DNA of 64,000 bases from Prochlorococcaceae cyanobacterium jk18x1bzbins.87 (GTDB lineage: Bacteria; Cyanobacteriota; Cyanobacteriia; PCC-6307; Cyanobiaceae), in contig JAJDUS010000129.1 in assembly GCA_022826535.1 (NCBI GenBank), positions 1 through 64,000 of the forward strand. The letters run 5' to 3'. Numbering within the stretch: the stretch's first letter is position 1; each line of letters starts with the position of its first letter. The position numbers were made by a program, and so were the translations under genes. Shown one piece after another: positions 1 to 9,527 of the stretch. The notes beneath the pieces are model-generated. The model made no database searches, had not been told where the DNA came from, and saw only the letters and a program-made list of their open reading frames with translations.

Positions 1-380
1 AGAAACAGCTCCCGCCCCGTCTTCCCCTTCTTGGTCTCCTACTCAAGGTCAGCAAAGCTCTTCTCCATGCTCTTCATGCCAGGGAAGCTCCAACCATCCC
101 TTTATCTTACCACTTGTAGAAACTTGTTCAGAGATGCCTTAGTTATGGATTGGCATTTGTCCATCTTAAACATTTATTCAAATTACCCAGGTTATGGGCG
201 CCTGCTTCCCTGCCCAACATCGATCTTTTGATCACCCTTGTTGAGGCAGAGAAGTGGAAGCCTTCTGTAGTCCCGTTTCTGGATAGGGCCAAGGAGATTA
301 GAGATGGAGACTGGGCCCATGTTGACCTTGGGTTGGCCAGAGTGTAGGGGACCAGACAAGAGAGGATGAAGCCTTCACCA

Positions 381-1388
381 TTAACGAATCCACCCGTTCA
401 CCGTGTCTGGATTGGCCTCAATCCAAGCCTCGGCAACATCTTGGGGATCTTCGTCGTCCCGTCCAATTTTGAGAATCCATTCATTCACCACATCAGCATC
501 CAGTTTAATCTGTGATAAGAACTTTGCCACTACAGGATTACGCTGTTCAAGGGATTTTGAGTAGGCCACATAAGCCCTCGCATCATTGTACTTGCAGGTG
601 AAGGTGGATGCCTCCAGCCAATCCTCCTGATCCAGCTTAAGATCTTCGCAGCCCTCCGTACGATCAGGTTCCTCCAGGGAGACAAGGTCATAGGCTGCGT
701 GGATCCATTCCGGTGTCCAGTAGTAGAAAAGAATGGGCTCTTCGGCAGCAATCGCAGCCTTCAACTGCGCCTTGAAGGTTGCATCGGAATAAATCTCAGG
801 CTCCCAAAGCTCACTGAGACCATAGCTCTCGAATTTGATCTGCAGAAGCTTCGTAGAACCCCAGTTTGCGTCCCCTGGCCAATATTCGCCTTTACCGTCG
901 CCATCCTTATCAAACAGGGCGGCAATCTCAGGCTTGGCCAGATCCTCAAATGACTTGATCCGATCAGCCATATAGCGGGGAACATATGTTCCCTGGGTGG
1001 CTAGATAGGGCTCATTGTGGGCAATGGTTTTCGACTCTACAATGAACTTATCCCAGATGTTCTGGTGGTTGGGCAGCCAACTGTCCGTGAACACATCAAT
1101 GGAGCCGTCACCCTTGTCCATCCCTTCCGCAATCACCGCAAAATCGCTCAGCCCCGGGATGATTTCCGCCTCGGAATCCAGTGGGCCTTCAATCACCGCC
1201 TTAATGACATGGGCGATGGCCTTTGCCCCCGTCCAGTTCAAATCGGAGATGGTGACTTTCTCCTGGGCATGAGCTCCCGTGCCTATGATGGAGAGGGAAC
1301 CGGCAGCAGCCAGCCCTAGGCAAAAACGCTTCACTAGACTCTTCCTGAAACAGTACAGACCCATCCTAGCAGAGTAGACTTGATGCAA
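381..1388 (-). CDS. proX: Glycine betaine/proline ABC transporter substrate-binding protein (ProX/OpuAC-like); true start probably the internal Met near 1364
   Basis: 335 aa ORF with signal peptide (LGLAAAGSLSIIGTGAHAQ) and ProX-like sequence (VTISDLNWTGAKAIAHVIKAVIE...DVFTDSWLPNHQ); directly downstream of permease and ATPase genes. Confidence 0.85.
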   Translation of the reverse strand: MHQVYSARMGLYCFRKSLVKRFCLGLAAAGSLSIIGTGAHAQEKVTISDLNWTGAKAIAHVIKAVIEGPLDSEAEIIPGLSDFAVIAEGMDKGDGSIDVFTDSWLPNHQNIWDKFIVESKTIAHNEPYLATQGTYVPRYMADRIKSFEDLAKPEIAALFDKDGDGKGEYWPGDANWGSTKLLQIKFESYGLSELWEPEIYSDATFKAQLKAAIAAEEPILFYYWTPEWIHAAYDLVSLEEPDRTEGCEDLKLDQEDWLEASTFTCKYNDARAYVAYSKSLEQRNPVVAKFLSQIKLDADVVNEWILKIGRDDEDPQDVAEAWIEANPDTVNGWIR

Positions 1389-1398
1389 GACGCCAGGG

Positions 1399-2976
1399 TT
1401 ACATCCGGTTGACTTTCTGAACCACCCGGTCGATCATCATGGCAATGAGGGCAATGCCGATACCGGCAAGGATCCCACGGCCGACTTGTGTTCGGGCCAG
1501 GGCATCCACCACGATGAAGCCCATCCCGCCAGCGCCGATGATGGCGGCAATGACCACCATGGAGAGACTGAGCATCACCACTTGGTTCACGCCGGCCATG
1601 ATGGAAGGGAGGGCCAGGGGGAGTTCCACTTTCAGCAGAAGCTGCCTCGGGCTGGCGCCGAAGGCAAGGGCAGCTTCCTTGGTGCTGGCTGGCACATGTT
1701 GAATCCCCAGGGCGGTAAGGCGCACCATCGGTGGCATGGCAAAGATGACCGTTGCCAGAATGCCCGGTGGCTTGCCAACGGAGAAAAACGCCACCGCCGG
1801 CAGGAGGTAGACGAATGACGGAATCGTCTGCATGATGTCCAGCACGGGGGTGACAATGGCGGCGCCCACCTTGGACTTGGCCACCCAAATCCCGAGAGGC
1901 AGGCCAGCAACCACACAGATGACCGTTGCAGCCACTGTGAGGGAAACGGTGCTCATGGCCGTTTGCCAGAAGCCGAAGAGCGCCAGATAAAGCAGCACTG
2001 CGCCAGTGAAAACCCCCATCCGGGAGCCTGCAAGCTTCACTGCGGCCACAATGAACAGGAGAGATGTGACAATCCAGGGTGTGCCCACAAAGACCGCTTC
2101 CACCGCATTGAGCAGAATCCGAATCCAGCGGGTCACCCCGTCAAACAGCCAACCGTAGAAGGCCTTCATGTAGCCGATTCCCTGGTCAATGTGCTCGGAG
2201 AGCCAATGGTTCAGATTGACCGGTCGTGTGCTGGAGGGCTCCTTGACAACGATGCTCCGGGTTCCGTCATCGTTGCGGGGGAAGGTGTACTGGGGCGGAC
2301 GCTGAAGCCAGATGAGGGTGGGGAACTCGGAGATGGTCCAGCAGTCGAATCGGTCTTTCAGGGGAACCTGCTGGCCATCCTGAATCATGCGGGCCAGCTT
2401 GATGCAGCTTCGCTCATCAGGGGCGAACTGGGAGGCGCGGTAGATGGTCAAGGGTGCAATGAAGAGGACCACCAGCATCCCGATCCCCAGTCGCCTGATA
2501 GCTTGACCCGAGGGCAAGGAGCGGTTGACGCGCCATCGGGCATAGTGGTGATAGTACAAACGATCCGCCAACCATCCCAGCAGCAGCCGACCAGCAACAA
2601 ACAGAACCAGGGCGGCTTGCAGATGGGCATCACTCCAGCCGTCATAGCGTTGCACCAGAAAATCCTTGCCGTCAGCGGTGGCCTGGACCACAGCCAGGTC
2701 GTACTTGTGGACGAGCGCCAGATTGACTGCTGCAACCATGTCAACGGCAAAGCCAATCCAGAACAGGAGCCAATTTCCCCGTAGGGAAGCCCACAGAAAG
2801 CCCCCTGCCAGGGCGGACATGTTCAGGTGGAGTCCTGGTAGCTTGGCCTGTTGAATGCGAAGAAATGTTTGGCCATAGTAATCGCCTCTGTGGCCAGCAA
2901 ACTCCTTGAAGGAATCCAGGGAATCACTGTTTTTTGATGGCGCCATGTCTTCTCTGTCGGGTGGGTGGGCTGTCAC
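1399..2976 (-). CDS. proW: Glycine betaine ABC transporter permease (ProW-like) with about 230 aa N-terminal extension
   Basis: C-terminal half is a classic binding-protein-dependent permease (EAALAFGASPRQLLLKVELPLALPSIMAGVNQVVMLSLSMVVIAAIIGAGGMG); overlaps the ATPase ORF by 4 nt. Confidence 0.85.
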   Translation of the reverse strand: MTAHPPDREDMAPSKNSDSLDSFKEFAGHRGDYYGQTFLRIQQAKLPGLHLNMSALAGGFLWASLRGNWLLFWIGFAVDMVAAVNLALVHKYDLAVVQATADGKDFLVQRYDGWSDAHLQAALVLFVAGRLLLGWLADRLYYHHYARWRVNRSLPSGQAIRRLGIGMLVVLFIAPLTIYRASQFAPDERSCIKLARMIQDGQQVPLKDRFDCWTISEFPTLIWLQRPPQYTFPRNDDGTRSIVVKEPSSTRPVNLNHWLSEHIDQGIGYMKAFYGWLFDGVTRWIRILLNAVEAVFVGTPWIVTSLLFIVAAVKLAGSRMGVFTGAVLLYLALFGFWQTAMSTVSLTVAATVICVVAGLPLGIWVAKSKVGAAIVTPVLDIMQTIPSFVYLLPAVAFFSVGKPPGILATVIFAMPPMVRLTALGIQHVPASTKEAALAFGASPRQLLLKVELPLALPSIMAGVNQVVMLSLSMVVIAAIIGAGGMGFIVVDALARTQVGRGILAGIGIALIAMMIDRVVQKVNRM

Positions 2977-4025
2977 GATGATGGTCCCTGAATGCCCTTC
3001 AACAGAGCGTCTTTGGTGACAATGCCAGCCAGCTTGTCGTCGTCGCGGATGGCAATGGGGCAGTCTTGTCCAACAATCAGGCTCACAAGGGAGTTAAGGT
3101 CAGCTTGGGGATGAGCTTGCGGCCAGGTGTCCACCTCCGCAAGATTGCCGTGGGTCTTGTTATAGGTCTCTGGCTGCTCCATGATCCTGTGGGCAAAGAC
3201 CAACTTCAGGCGCGATAGACCTTGAACAAAGTCAGCCACGTAGCCATCCTTTGGATGGATAATGATGTCCTCCGGTGTGCCCACCTGCACCATTTCCCCA
3301 TCCCTCATAATGCCAATGCGGGATCCCATCCTCATGGCTTCATCCAGATCATGGGTGATAAAAACTGTGGTCTTGTTCATCGTCTGGGAGAGGGCCAGAA
3401 ACTCATCCTGTAGACCACGACGAATCAAGGGATCCAGGGCAGAGAATGGCTCGTCCATGAGCAGGATTGCCGGATCTGCAGCCAAGGCTCTGGCGAGTCC
3501 GACACGCTGCTGCATGCCCCCTGAAAGCTCGCTGGGCATGGCGTCGCCATAGCCTTGCAGGCTCACGGTCTCCAGCATCCTGTCTGCCAACTGATGGCGC
3601 GTAAAGGGGTCGGTGTTGCGTAGCTCCAAGGCAAATGCGATGTTATCCCGTACAGTGCGGTGCGGCAGCAGGGCCATGTTTTGGAACACCATGCCGATCT
3701 GATCGGCTCGCAAGGTGCGTAGCGCCTCTGTGGGCAGGGCGCCGATGTCTTGACCCTTGATCAGGATTTGCCCATCGGTGGGCTGAATCAGTCGGTTGAT
3801 GTGGCGAACCAGGGTAGACTTCCCTGATCCGGACAGACCCATAATGCAGAAAATCTCCCCCCTCTTGACGGCAAAGCTTACATCCCGCACCGCAACCACG
3901 GCGCCAAACCGCTCCAGCACTTTGGTCTTGTGCAGGTTGTCCCGCTGGATAGCCCGCAGCACCTCTTCAGCCCGCTCCCCAAAGATTTTCCATACGTTTC
4001 GCACTTCAATGACCATGGGTCTCAT
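2973..4025 (-). CDS. proV: Glycine betaine/L-proline ABC transporter ATP-binding protein
   Basis: Walker A GLSGSGKST, signature LSGGMQQRVGLARAL, Walker B ILLMDEPFSALDPLIR; CBS-like C-terminus. Confidence 0.9.
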   Translation of the reverse strand: MRPMVIEVRNVWKIFGERAEEVLRAIQRDNLHKTKVLERFGAVVAVRDVSFAVKRGEIFCIMGLSGSGKSTLVRHINRLIQPTDGQILIKGQDIGALPTEALRTLRADQIGMVFQNMALLPHRTVRDNIAFALELRNTDPFTRHQLADRMLETVSLQGYGDAMPSELSGGMQQRVGLARALAADPAILLMDEPFSALDPLIRRGLQDEFLALSQTMNKTTVFITHDLDEAMRMGSRIGIMRDGEMVQVGTPEDIIIHPKDGYVADFVQGLSRLKLVFAHRIMEQPETYNKTHGNLAEVDTWPQAHPQADLNSLVSLIVGQDCPIAIRDDDKLAGIVTKDALLKGIQGPSS

Positions 4026-4198
4026 GAATGATCATGGTGTTCACGGGTGAGCTCCTTGGTCAGGATATGGCTTCTCGGGTCGGGGATGGTGAATGGACCA
4101 CCGGCATGGAGCAAATCCCGTGCCGGCGGGAAGCACAAAACAGAAACAGGGGAATCGGCTTGGGGGAAGCCGACGCTCAATGGGGGCGCTGCTCCGAG

Positions 4199-4417
4199 TC
4201 AGTCTTCATAGATGCGACACTCCGGGGCCTCGGGATTGCTGTCGCAGTACACCTCAAGGGTTGAGGGATCGTGGGAATCCTCCGGATGATGCTGCTTGTA
4301 CTCCTTCAGATCACGGAGCTCCTCCTCCAAGTGCCTGACTTTGCCATCCTTGCCCTCAGCCTTGGCCTTGAGCACTTCGTCCTCATCCTTGCGGATATGG
4401 TCGTCGATGGTTTTCAT
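4199..4417 (-). CDS. CP12 family protein (picocyanobacterial type)
   Basis: 72 aa; C-terminal YCDSNPEAPECRIYED is the CP12 C-terminal Cys-pair motif. Confidence 0.85.
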   Translation of the reverse strand: MKTIDDHIRKDEDEVLKAKAEGKDGKVRHLEEELRDLKEYKQHHPEDSHDPSTLEVYCDSNPEAPECRIYED

Positions 4418-4534
4418 GGGTTGCTTACCAGCGAAGTCTTTTGAAGGTTAGTGATGAACACCCAAATCAGATCATGCCGTTCAGGAAGGAAATCCGAATT
4501 CTTTCCCCCACAGACTGGCGGGAAACCGCAATGG

Positions 4535-4834
4535 TCAGCCAGCGGCAGATTCACTGGTCTCCTGATTGAGCAGGGACTCGGCAATGGCGCGACAGACCAC
4601 CAGTCTGAACTCCCGCAGTGGAACCCTGGTTCCCAGTTCATAGGGGGCCTTGCTGCTGCGACCAGCTTCACCAAGCATGGTTTCAATGGCATCAGCCGCC
4701 TCGGCTCCCAAAGCCTTGACGGTCTGCTTGGGCTTGAAGCGAATCCAGGCCTCCCCCTCGCTGAGGTCCATCAGGATCTGGGTGAGCTGGTCAGGGGACA
4801 TGCTGTGAACTTGTGGCCAATCCATTGCGACCAT
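4535..4834 (-). CDS. Conserved cyanobacterial hypothetical protein
   Basis: 99 aa ORF, well-formed protein composition, coding strand consistent with neighbours. Confidence 0.55.
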   Translation of the reverse strand: MVAMDWPQVHSMSPDQLTQILMDLSEGEAWIRFKPKQTVKALGAEAADAIETMLGEAGRSSKAPYELGTRVPLREFRLVVCRAIAESLLNQETSESAAG

Positions 4835-4877
4835 GGGGCGTTGCTTCTGGCCACTCTAGGCTGGTCATAAGCTGGGT

Positions 4878-5549
4878 TCAACCGCCGCCGCTGCCGCGGC
4901 GCTCCAACTCCTGAAACACACTCTTATCGCCAATATCGGCCGCAGGATCCAGCCAGAACTTCCCCACAGCCGTCACCAGCAACAGCGTCGCCTCCAGAAG
5001 CCACAGCGGGCCTTGCTGCTCCAGCGGGATGATCCCCAACAGGGCCAGCAGCAGCAACAGGGGGACCAGCAAGGTCACGCCCACGGCCTCAAGATGGCGA
5101 AAACAGAAGAACTCTTTAAAGCTCAACCCGGTCAATGCAGCGAAGTAGGGACCAATGGCCATGATCCAGAGGGGTTGCGCCAGCAGGGTGCTCCCCATCT
5201 GGGCTGGCCCTGCGTGATAGGCCAGAGCAATCCCACCACCAACCCCCAAGAGCCAGAGCAACCGCAGGGCCTGATGGAGTGGGCGCAGGTAAATGTGGAT
5301 CCAGTGCAGCGCCAATCCCAAGGTAATGGCCATGGACACAAGCCATGGGGCAATCCAGGTGGATCCAACCCAAACCCATTGCACCAGGCAGCCCAGTTGC
5401 GCCACAGCCAACGTGAGCAGAGAGATGCGGTAGGCCATCACCTCCCGTCGATCAGCGGCAGTGATGCGATAGGGCCCGAACATCCCCTGGTGAAGCTGGT
5501 GGGCGCTGGGGTCTGCTGTGGTGGTGGCGGCCGGACTGGGGGTAGTCAT
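4878..5549 (-). CDS. DUF2301-type integral membrane protein
   Basis: 223 aa, multiple TM helices, GLSFKEFFCF motif. Confidence 0.65.
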   Translation of the reverse strand: MTTPSPAATTTADPSAHQLHQGMFGPYRITAADRREVMAYRISLLTLAVAQLGCLVQWVWVGSTWIAPWLVSMAITLGLALHWIHIYLRPLHQALRLLWLLGVGGGIALAYHAGPAQMGSTLLAQPLWIMAIGPYFAALTGLSFKEFFCFRHLEAVGVTLLVPLLLLLALLGIIPLEQQGPLWLLEATLLLVTAVGKFWLDPAADIGDKSVFQELERRGSGGG

Positions 5550-6517
5550 CAGGAATGTGGAGGGCTAAAATCTAGCAAACTGGCCAGGGATGGCGCCTTG
5601 GGAACAAGTCCTGAGGGGTTTAAGGGGAAGAGACTGCCGAAGTAGTCCTGCCGCCAGGTCTCGCTCGGGCAGGTTGCCGCCACGTTGGGCAGTTGGTAGA
5701 AGCGGCGCCGCCATGCCCACAGGAATGGAAAACTCCACAAGGGACGTAGCCCGCAACCGAAAAGATCCTGGTAGGCTGCCTCCCAGCGGGCCATGGTGGG
5801 GAAGAGGCGCACATCCACCATGGTCAACGATTCCCCACAGACCCAGGGACGCCCATCCGCCAGGGCTTGCTCCACAGCGTCCAGCCCGGCAAATAAATCA
5901 TCCAGCGCCCGCTGATAGGCCTCCTGTGTGCGGGCAAATCCACAACGATAGACCCCGTCATTCACGTCGTTCTGAAGCCATTCGGACCAGGTCTGGATGG
6001 ATGGAACCAGTTCGAACGGCTGGAGTGTTGTGGTGACCGCATGGGGTCCTGGGGGAAGGATATCAAGTTGTTCAATGATGTCAGCGCTTTCGTTGTTGAT
6101 GATCCGCTCCTCGTAGCGGTCCCATAGAACAGGGACCGTGGCGCGGGCACTGGGGCCGGCACCGGAATTCCTGTAGAGCTGCGACAACTGCTGGAACCCT
6201 TCGAAAGGTTCCTGAAACACCCAGCGGCCTGTCGCGGGATTGGGCCGAACCGCGGAGAGATCAAGGACAGTGCCCAGATCCTTGAGTTGGCGCACCAGCC
6301 AGGTGCGGTGTGCCCAGGGGCAGCTTTGTCCAATAATCAGCACATGGCGCGGAACACCCTGATCATGGCCACTGCCCAGCAACTTCTCCCGAAAATCACT
6401 GGGCCGGCGGCGAAAACCACCCTTCTCATCGGCTGGAGCAAGGCCGTTCATCAGCGCCAGCCACTGGCAGCGCCAAAGGTGGCGACTCACGGAGACCACC
6501 GCTGGGGGGATGGGCAT
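5549..6517 (-). CDS. Glutathione S-transferase (Xi class / glutathionyl-hydroquinone reductase-like)
   Basis: 322 aa; SCPWAHRTWLVRQLKDL thioredoxin-fold motif and C-terminal GST helical region (MVDVRLFPTMARWEAAY). Confidence 0.75.
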   Translation of the reverse strand: MPIPPAVVSVSRHLWRCQWLALMNGLAPADEKGGFRRRPSDFREKLLGSGHDQGVPRHVLIIGQSCPWAHRTWLVRQLKDLGTVLDLSAVRPNPATGRWVFQEPFEGFQQLSQLYRNSGAGPSARATVPVLWDRYEERIINNESADIIEQLDILPPGPHAVTTTLQPFELVPSIQTWSEWLQNDVNDGVYRCGFARTQEAYQRALDDLFAGLDAVEQALADGRPWVCGESLTMVDVRLFPTMARWEAAYQDLFGCGLRPLWSFPFLWAWRRRFYQLPNVAATCPSETWRQDYFGSLFPLNPSGLVPKAPSLASLLDFSPPHS

Positions 6518-6574
6518 GGGGGGTAAGGGGGGCCAGTGGTAGCCATCTGAGCACGGTCAGTCTATTTTGCTGTT

Positions 6575-7744
6575 TTGTGTATCGGTTTCGTGCCGCTTCA
6601 GTCAACGGGTCCTTCCTGCACGGTGCTGATTCCCCGTGAAGGACGACCAGATGAGCCCCGCGTGGCAGGCAGTCCAGAAACAGCACGCCGCCTCGTGGGC
6701 AAGGGCTGCGTCGTGCTGGTGGAGTCCGGGGCCGGTCAGGCCTCCGGATTCAGCGATCATGACTATCGTCAGGCCGGCGCAGAATTGGTGGAAGATGGTT
6801 GGGGCCACTGCCATGTGGCCCTCTGTGTCGGGGCGCCGGATCCCGGATGCCTGGACGCCATGGCCACCGGCAGCACCGTGATTGGTCTGCTGGCGCCCTA
6901 CGGCAATCAGACCCTGGTGCAGCAGTTGAATCGCCGCAAGTTGTCGTCCCTGAGCCTTGAGTTGCTGCCGCGCATCAGTCGGGCCCAGGCCATGGATGCC
7001 CTGTCCTCCCAAGCCAATATCGCTGGCTATAAGGCTGTTCTTCTGGCGGCTGCGGCGCTGGATCGCTACTTCCCCATGCTGATGACCGCTGCGGGAACAG
7101 TGCAGCCGGCCCGGGTTCTGGTCCTCGGAGCAGGGGTGGCAGGATTACAGGCTGTGGCCACAGCGCGGCGCCTGGGGGCTGTGGTCTACGTTTCAGACAT
7201 TCGACCTGATGTGAAGGAACAGGTGGAGTCTTTGGGGGGACGTTTCCTTGGCCCACCCCGGATGGCGGAGCAACCTGCCGAGGCCAATGGCTACGCCAAG
7301 CAGGCCTCGGCAGCCTTTCTCGCAGCTCAACGTCAGCAACTCTCCGATCAACTGGCCTTGGCAGATGTGGTCATCTGCACAGCCCAGGTGCCGGGTCGTC
7401 GTGCTCCCCTCCTTATCAGTGAAGCCATGCTGGATCGCATGCGACCTGGGGCTGTGGTGGTGGACCTGGCCGTCAATGAGGGGGGGAACTGCGCCGCAAC
7501 CACGCCTGGCCAAACCATCAACCGGAATGGGGTCAAACTCGTTGGCGCCAGTGACCTGCCCTGCACGGTCCCCTATCACGCCAGTTCCCTCTATGGACGC
7601 AATCTGGCAGCGCTGCTGGAGCAGTACCTACAGGATGGAGTGCTGCAGTTGGATCCCCAGGATCCCTTACTCAAGGATTGTCTGCTCACCCATAACGGTC
7701 ATTGCCACCGTGATGACGTCGTCAACGCTTCAAGGTCCACATGA
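6575..7744 (+). CDS. pntAA: NAD(P) transhydrogenase subunit alpha part 1 (start may be an internal GTG near 6622)
   Basis: VLVLGAGVAGLQAVATARRLGAVVYVSDIRPDVKEQVESLGG Rossmann fold; followed by pntAB and pntB. Confidence 0.9.
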   Translation: MCIGFVPLQSTGPSCTVLIPREGRPDEPRVAGSPETARRLVGKGCVVLVESGAGQASGFSDHDYRQAGAELVEDGWGHCHVALCVGAPDPGCLDAMATGSTVIGLLAPYGNQTLVQQLNRRKLSSLSLELLPRISRAQAMDALSSQANIAGYKAVLLAAAALDRYFPMLMTAAGTVQPARVLVLGAGVAGLQAVATARRLGAVVYVSDIRPDVKEQVESLGGRFLGPPRMAEQPAEANGYAKQASAAFLAAQRQQLSDQLALADVVICTAQVPGRRAPLLISEAMLDRMRPGAVVVDLAVNEGGNCAATTPGQTINRNGVKLVGASDLPCTVPYHASSLYGRNLAALLEQYLQDGVLQLDPQDPLLKDCLLTHNGHCHRDDVVNASRST

Positions 7745-8049
7745 TGGAAGGTTTTCAGGAACAGCTCTGGGTGTTGCTCTTGGGCAGCCTGTTGGGGCTT
7801 GAATTGATTGGCAAGGTGCCACCTACCCTGCATACACCCCTCATGTCCGGCGCCAATGCCATCAGCGGCATCACGATGCTGGCGGCCCTCACCCTGATCA
7901 CTAGGGCTGGGGAGAGCCCCCTCCTGTTGAGCCTGGGCTCCGTGTCCCTGGGGTTTGCCCTCTTCAATGTGGTGGGCGGCTTTCTGGTGACGGATCGAAT
8001 GCTGACCATGTTTCGCAGTGGCCGCAAACGCTCTGGAGGGGGGCAATGA
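7741..8049 (+). CDS. pntAB: NAD(P) transhydrogenase subunit alpha part 2
   Basis: 102 aa, PTLHTPLMSGANAISGI motif. Confidence 0.9.
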   Translation: MMEGFQEQLWVLLLGSLLGLELIGKVPPTLHTPLMSGANAISGITMLAALTLITRAGESPLLLSLGSVSLGFALFNVVGGFLVTDRMLTMFRSGRKRSGGGQ

Positions 8050-9458
8050 GTTCCGCTGAGCTGTTCCAGGGGGGCCTGGATCTGCTGGCCGTGGCCCTGC
8101 TGGCGTTGGGCATCAAGGGCCTGTCAAAAATCCGCTCTGCCCGGGCTGCCAACCAACTGGCAGCCACCGCCATGGCCATGGCGGTGGCGGGTCTCCTGAT
8201 CAGTGCTCAGCCCACTGGGGTGACCTGGGTCTGGATTGCGGGGGGCGCTGCAGTGGGAGGGGGGCTGGGGGCACTCACCGCCCGGCTGGTTCCCATGACC
8301 GCCATGCCGGAGACCGTGGCGCTCTTCAATGGTTGTGGAGGCCTCTCTTCCCTCCTGGTGGCCCTGGGGGTGATTTTGGCCGCCACCAGGCGGGATGGGG
8401 TCACCCCGAACCTGTTGGTGCTGATCTCCATTGGCTTTTCCATTGTTGTGGGCGCCGTGACCTGCACAGGCTCGGTGGTGGCCATGGGCAAATTGCAGGG
8501 ATGGTTGAGCACACCCGGCTGGATGATGAGCCGCTGGCGCCACGGCTTCAACATTGTCCTGGCCACTGTGGTGCTTCTGGCCGCCGTGCTGACGGTGGTT
8601 GGTTCCAGTGATTCACTATGGCCTTTGGTCCTCAGTGCCAGCCTTCTGGGCATTGGTCTGACGCTCCCCGTTGGTGGAGCGGATATGCCCGTGGTCATCT
8701 CACTCCTGAACTCCTATTCAGGTGTGGCGGCAGCAGCGGCTGGTTTTGTTGTGGGCCAACGGCTGTTGATTGTGGCTGGGGCCATGGTGGGCGCCGCGGG
8801 CCTGATCCTCACGCAAGTGATGTGCGCCGGCATGAACCGCAGCTTGACATCTGTGCTCTTCGGGGGTGCCCTGGGCCTACCATCCACTGACGGCAAAGGG
8901 AGTGGCGAATACACCAACATCACCTCCTGCTCCGCTGAGGAGTGTGCCTTGACCTTGGAGGGGGCGGAGCGGGTTGTGGTCGTTCCCGGCTATGGCCTCG
9001 CCGTGGCGCAGGCTCAACACACCCTGCGGGAGGTGGCCCGCCTTCTGGAAAACCATGGGGTGACGGTCACCTACGCCATTCACCCTGTTGCCGGGCGCAT
9101 GCCGGGGCACATGAATGTGCTCTTGGCGGAGGCCGATGTGCCTTACGAGCACCTGAAGGAGATGGACATCATCAACCCCGAATTCCCTGGGACGGATGTG
9201 GTGCTGGTGTTGGGGGCCAATGATGTGGTGAATCCCCAGGCCAAGACTGATCCCGACTCGCCCCTCTATGGGATGCCGGTGCTGAATGTGCAGGCGGCGC
9301 GGACCGTATTTGTGGTGAAACGGGGCATGAGTGCCGGTTATTCCGGCATCAAAAATGACCTCTTTGAGTGCGACAATACATCCATGCTCTTTGGGGATGC
9401 CAAGCAGGTGCTCAGCACCATTTTGGGCGAGCTGAAGGCTTTGGGCCTTGGACAGTGA
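8046..9458 (+). CDS. pntB: NAD(P) transhydrogenase subunit beta
   Basis: 470 aa; VVPGYGLAVAQAQH, IHPVAGRMPGHMNVLLAEADVPY, VKRGMSAGYSGIKNDLF. Confidence 0.95.
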   Translation: MSSAELFQGGLDLLAVALLALGIKGLSKIRSARAANQLAATAMAMAVAGLLISAQPTGVTWVWIAGGAAVGGGLGALTARLVPMTAMPETVALFNGCGGLSSLLVALGVILAATRRDGVTPNLLVLISIGFSIVVGAVTCTGSVVAMGKLQGWLSTPGWMMSRWRHGFNIVLATVVLLAAVLTVVGSSDSLWPLVLSASLLGIGLTLPVGGADMPVVISLLNSYSGVAAAAAGFVVGQRLLIVAGAMVGAAGLILTQVMCAGMNRSLTSVLFGGALGLPSTDGKGSGEYTNITSCSAEECALTLEGAERVVVVPGYGLAVAQAQHTLREVARLLENHGVTVTYAIHPVAGRMPGHMNVLLAEADVPYEHLKEMDIINPEFPGTDVVLVLGANDVVNPQAKTDPDSPLYGMPVLNVQAARTVFVVKRGMSAGYSGIKNDLFECDNTSMLFGDAKQVLSTILGELKALGLGQ

Positions 9459-9527
9459 GGCTGCCTGAATCACAGGCTGTCCAATTCAGACTGTTGAGTG
9501 GAACCGAGGCCCCTGAAACGGAAAACC

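Noticed and set aside
1-380. Short ORFs 31-231 and 150-347, and a minus-strand reading FPGMKSMEKSFADLE*ETKKGKTGREL with an in-frame stop
   Set aside because: No recognisable family; possibly a truncated pseudogene (transposase?), but evidence is insufficient at the window edge
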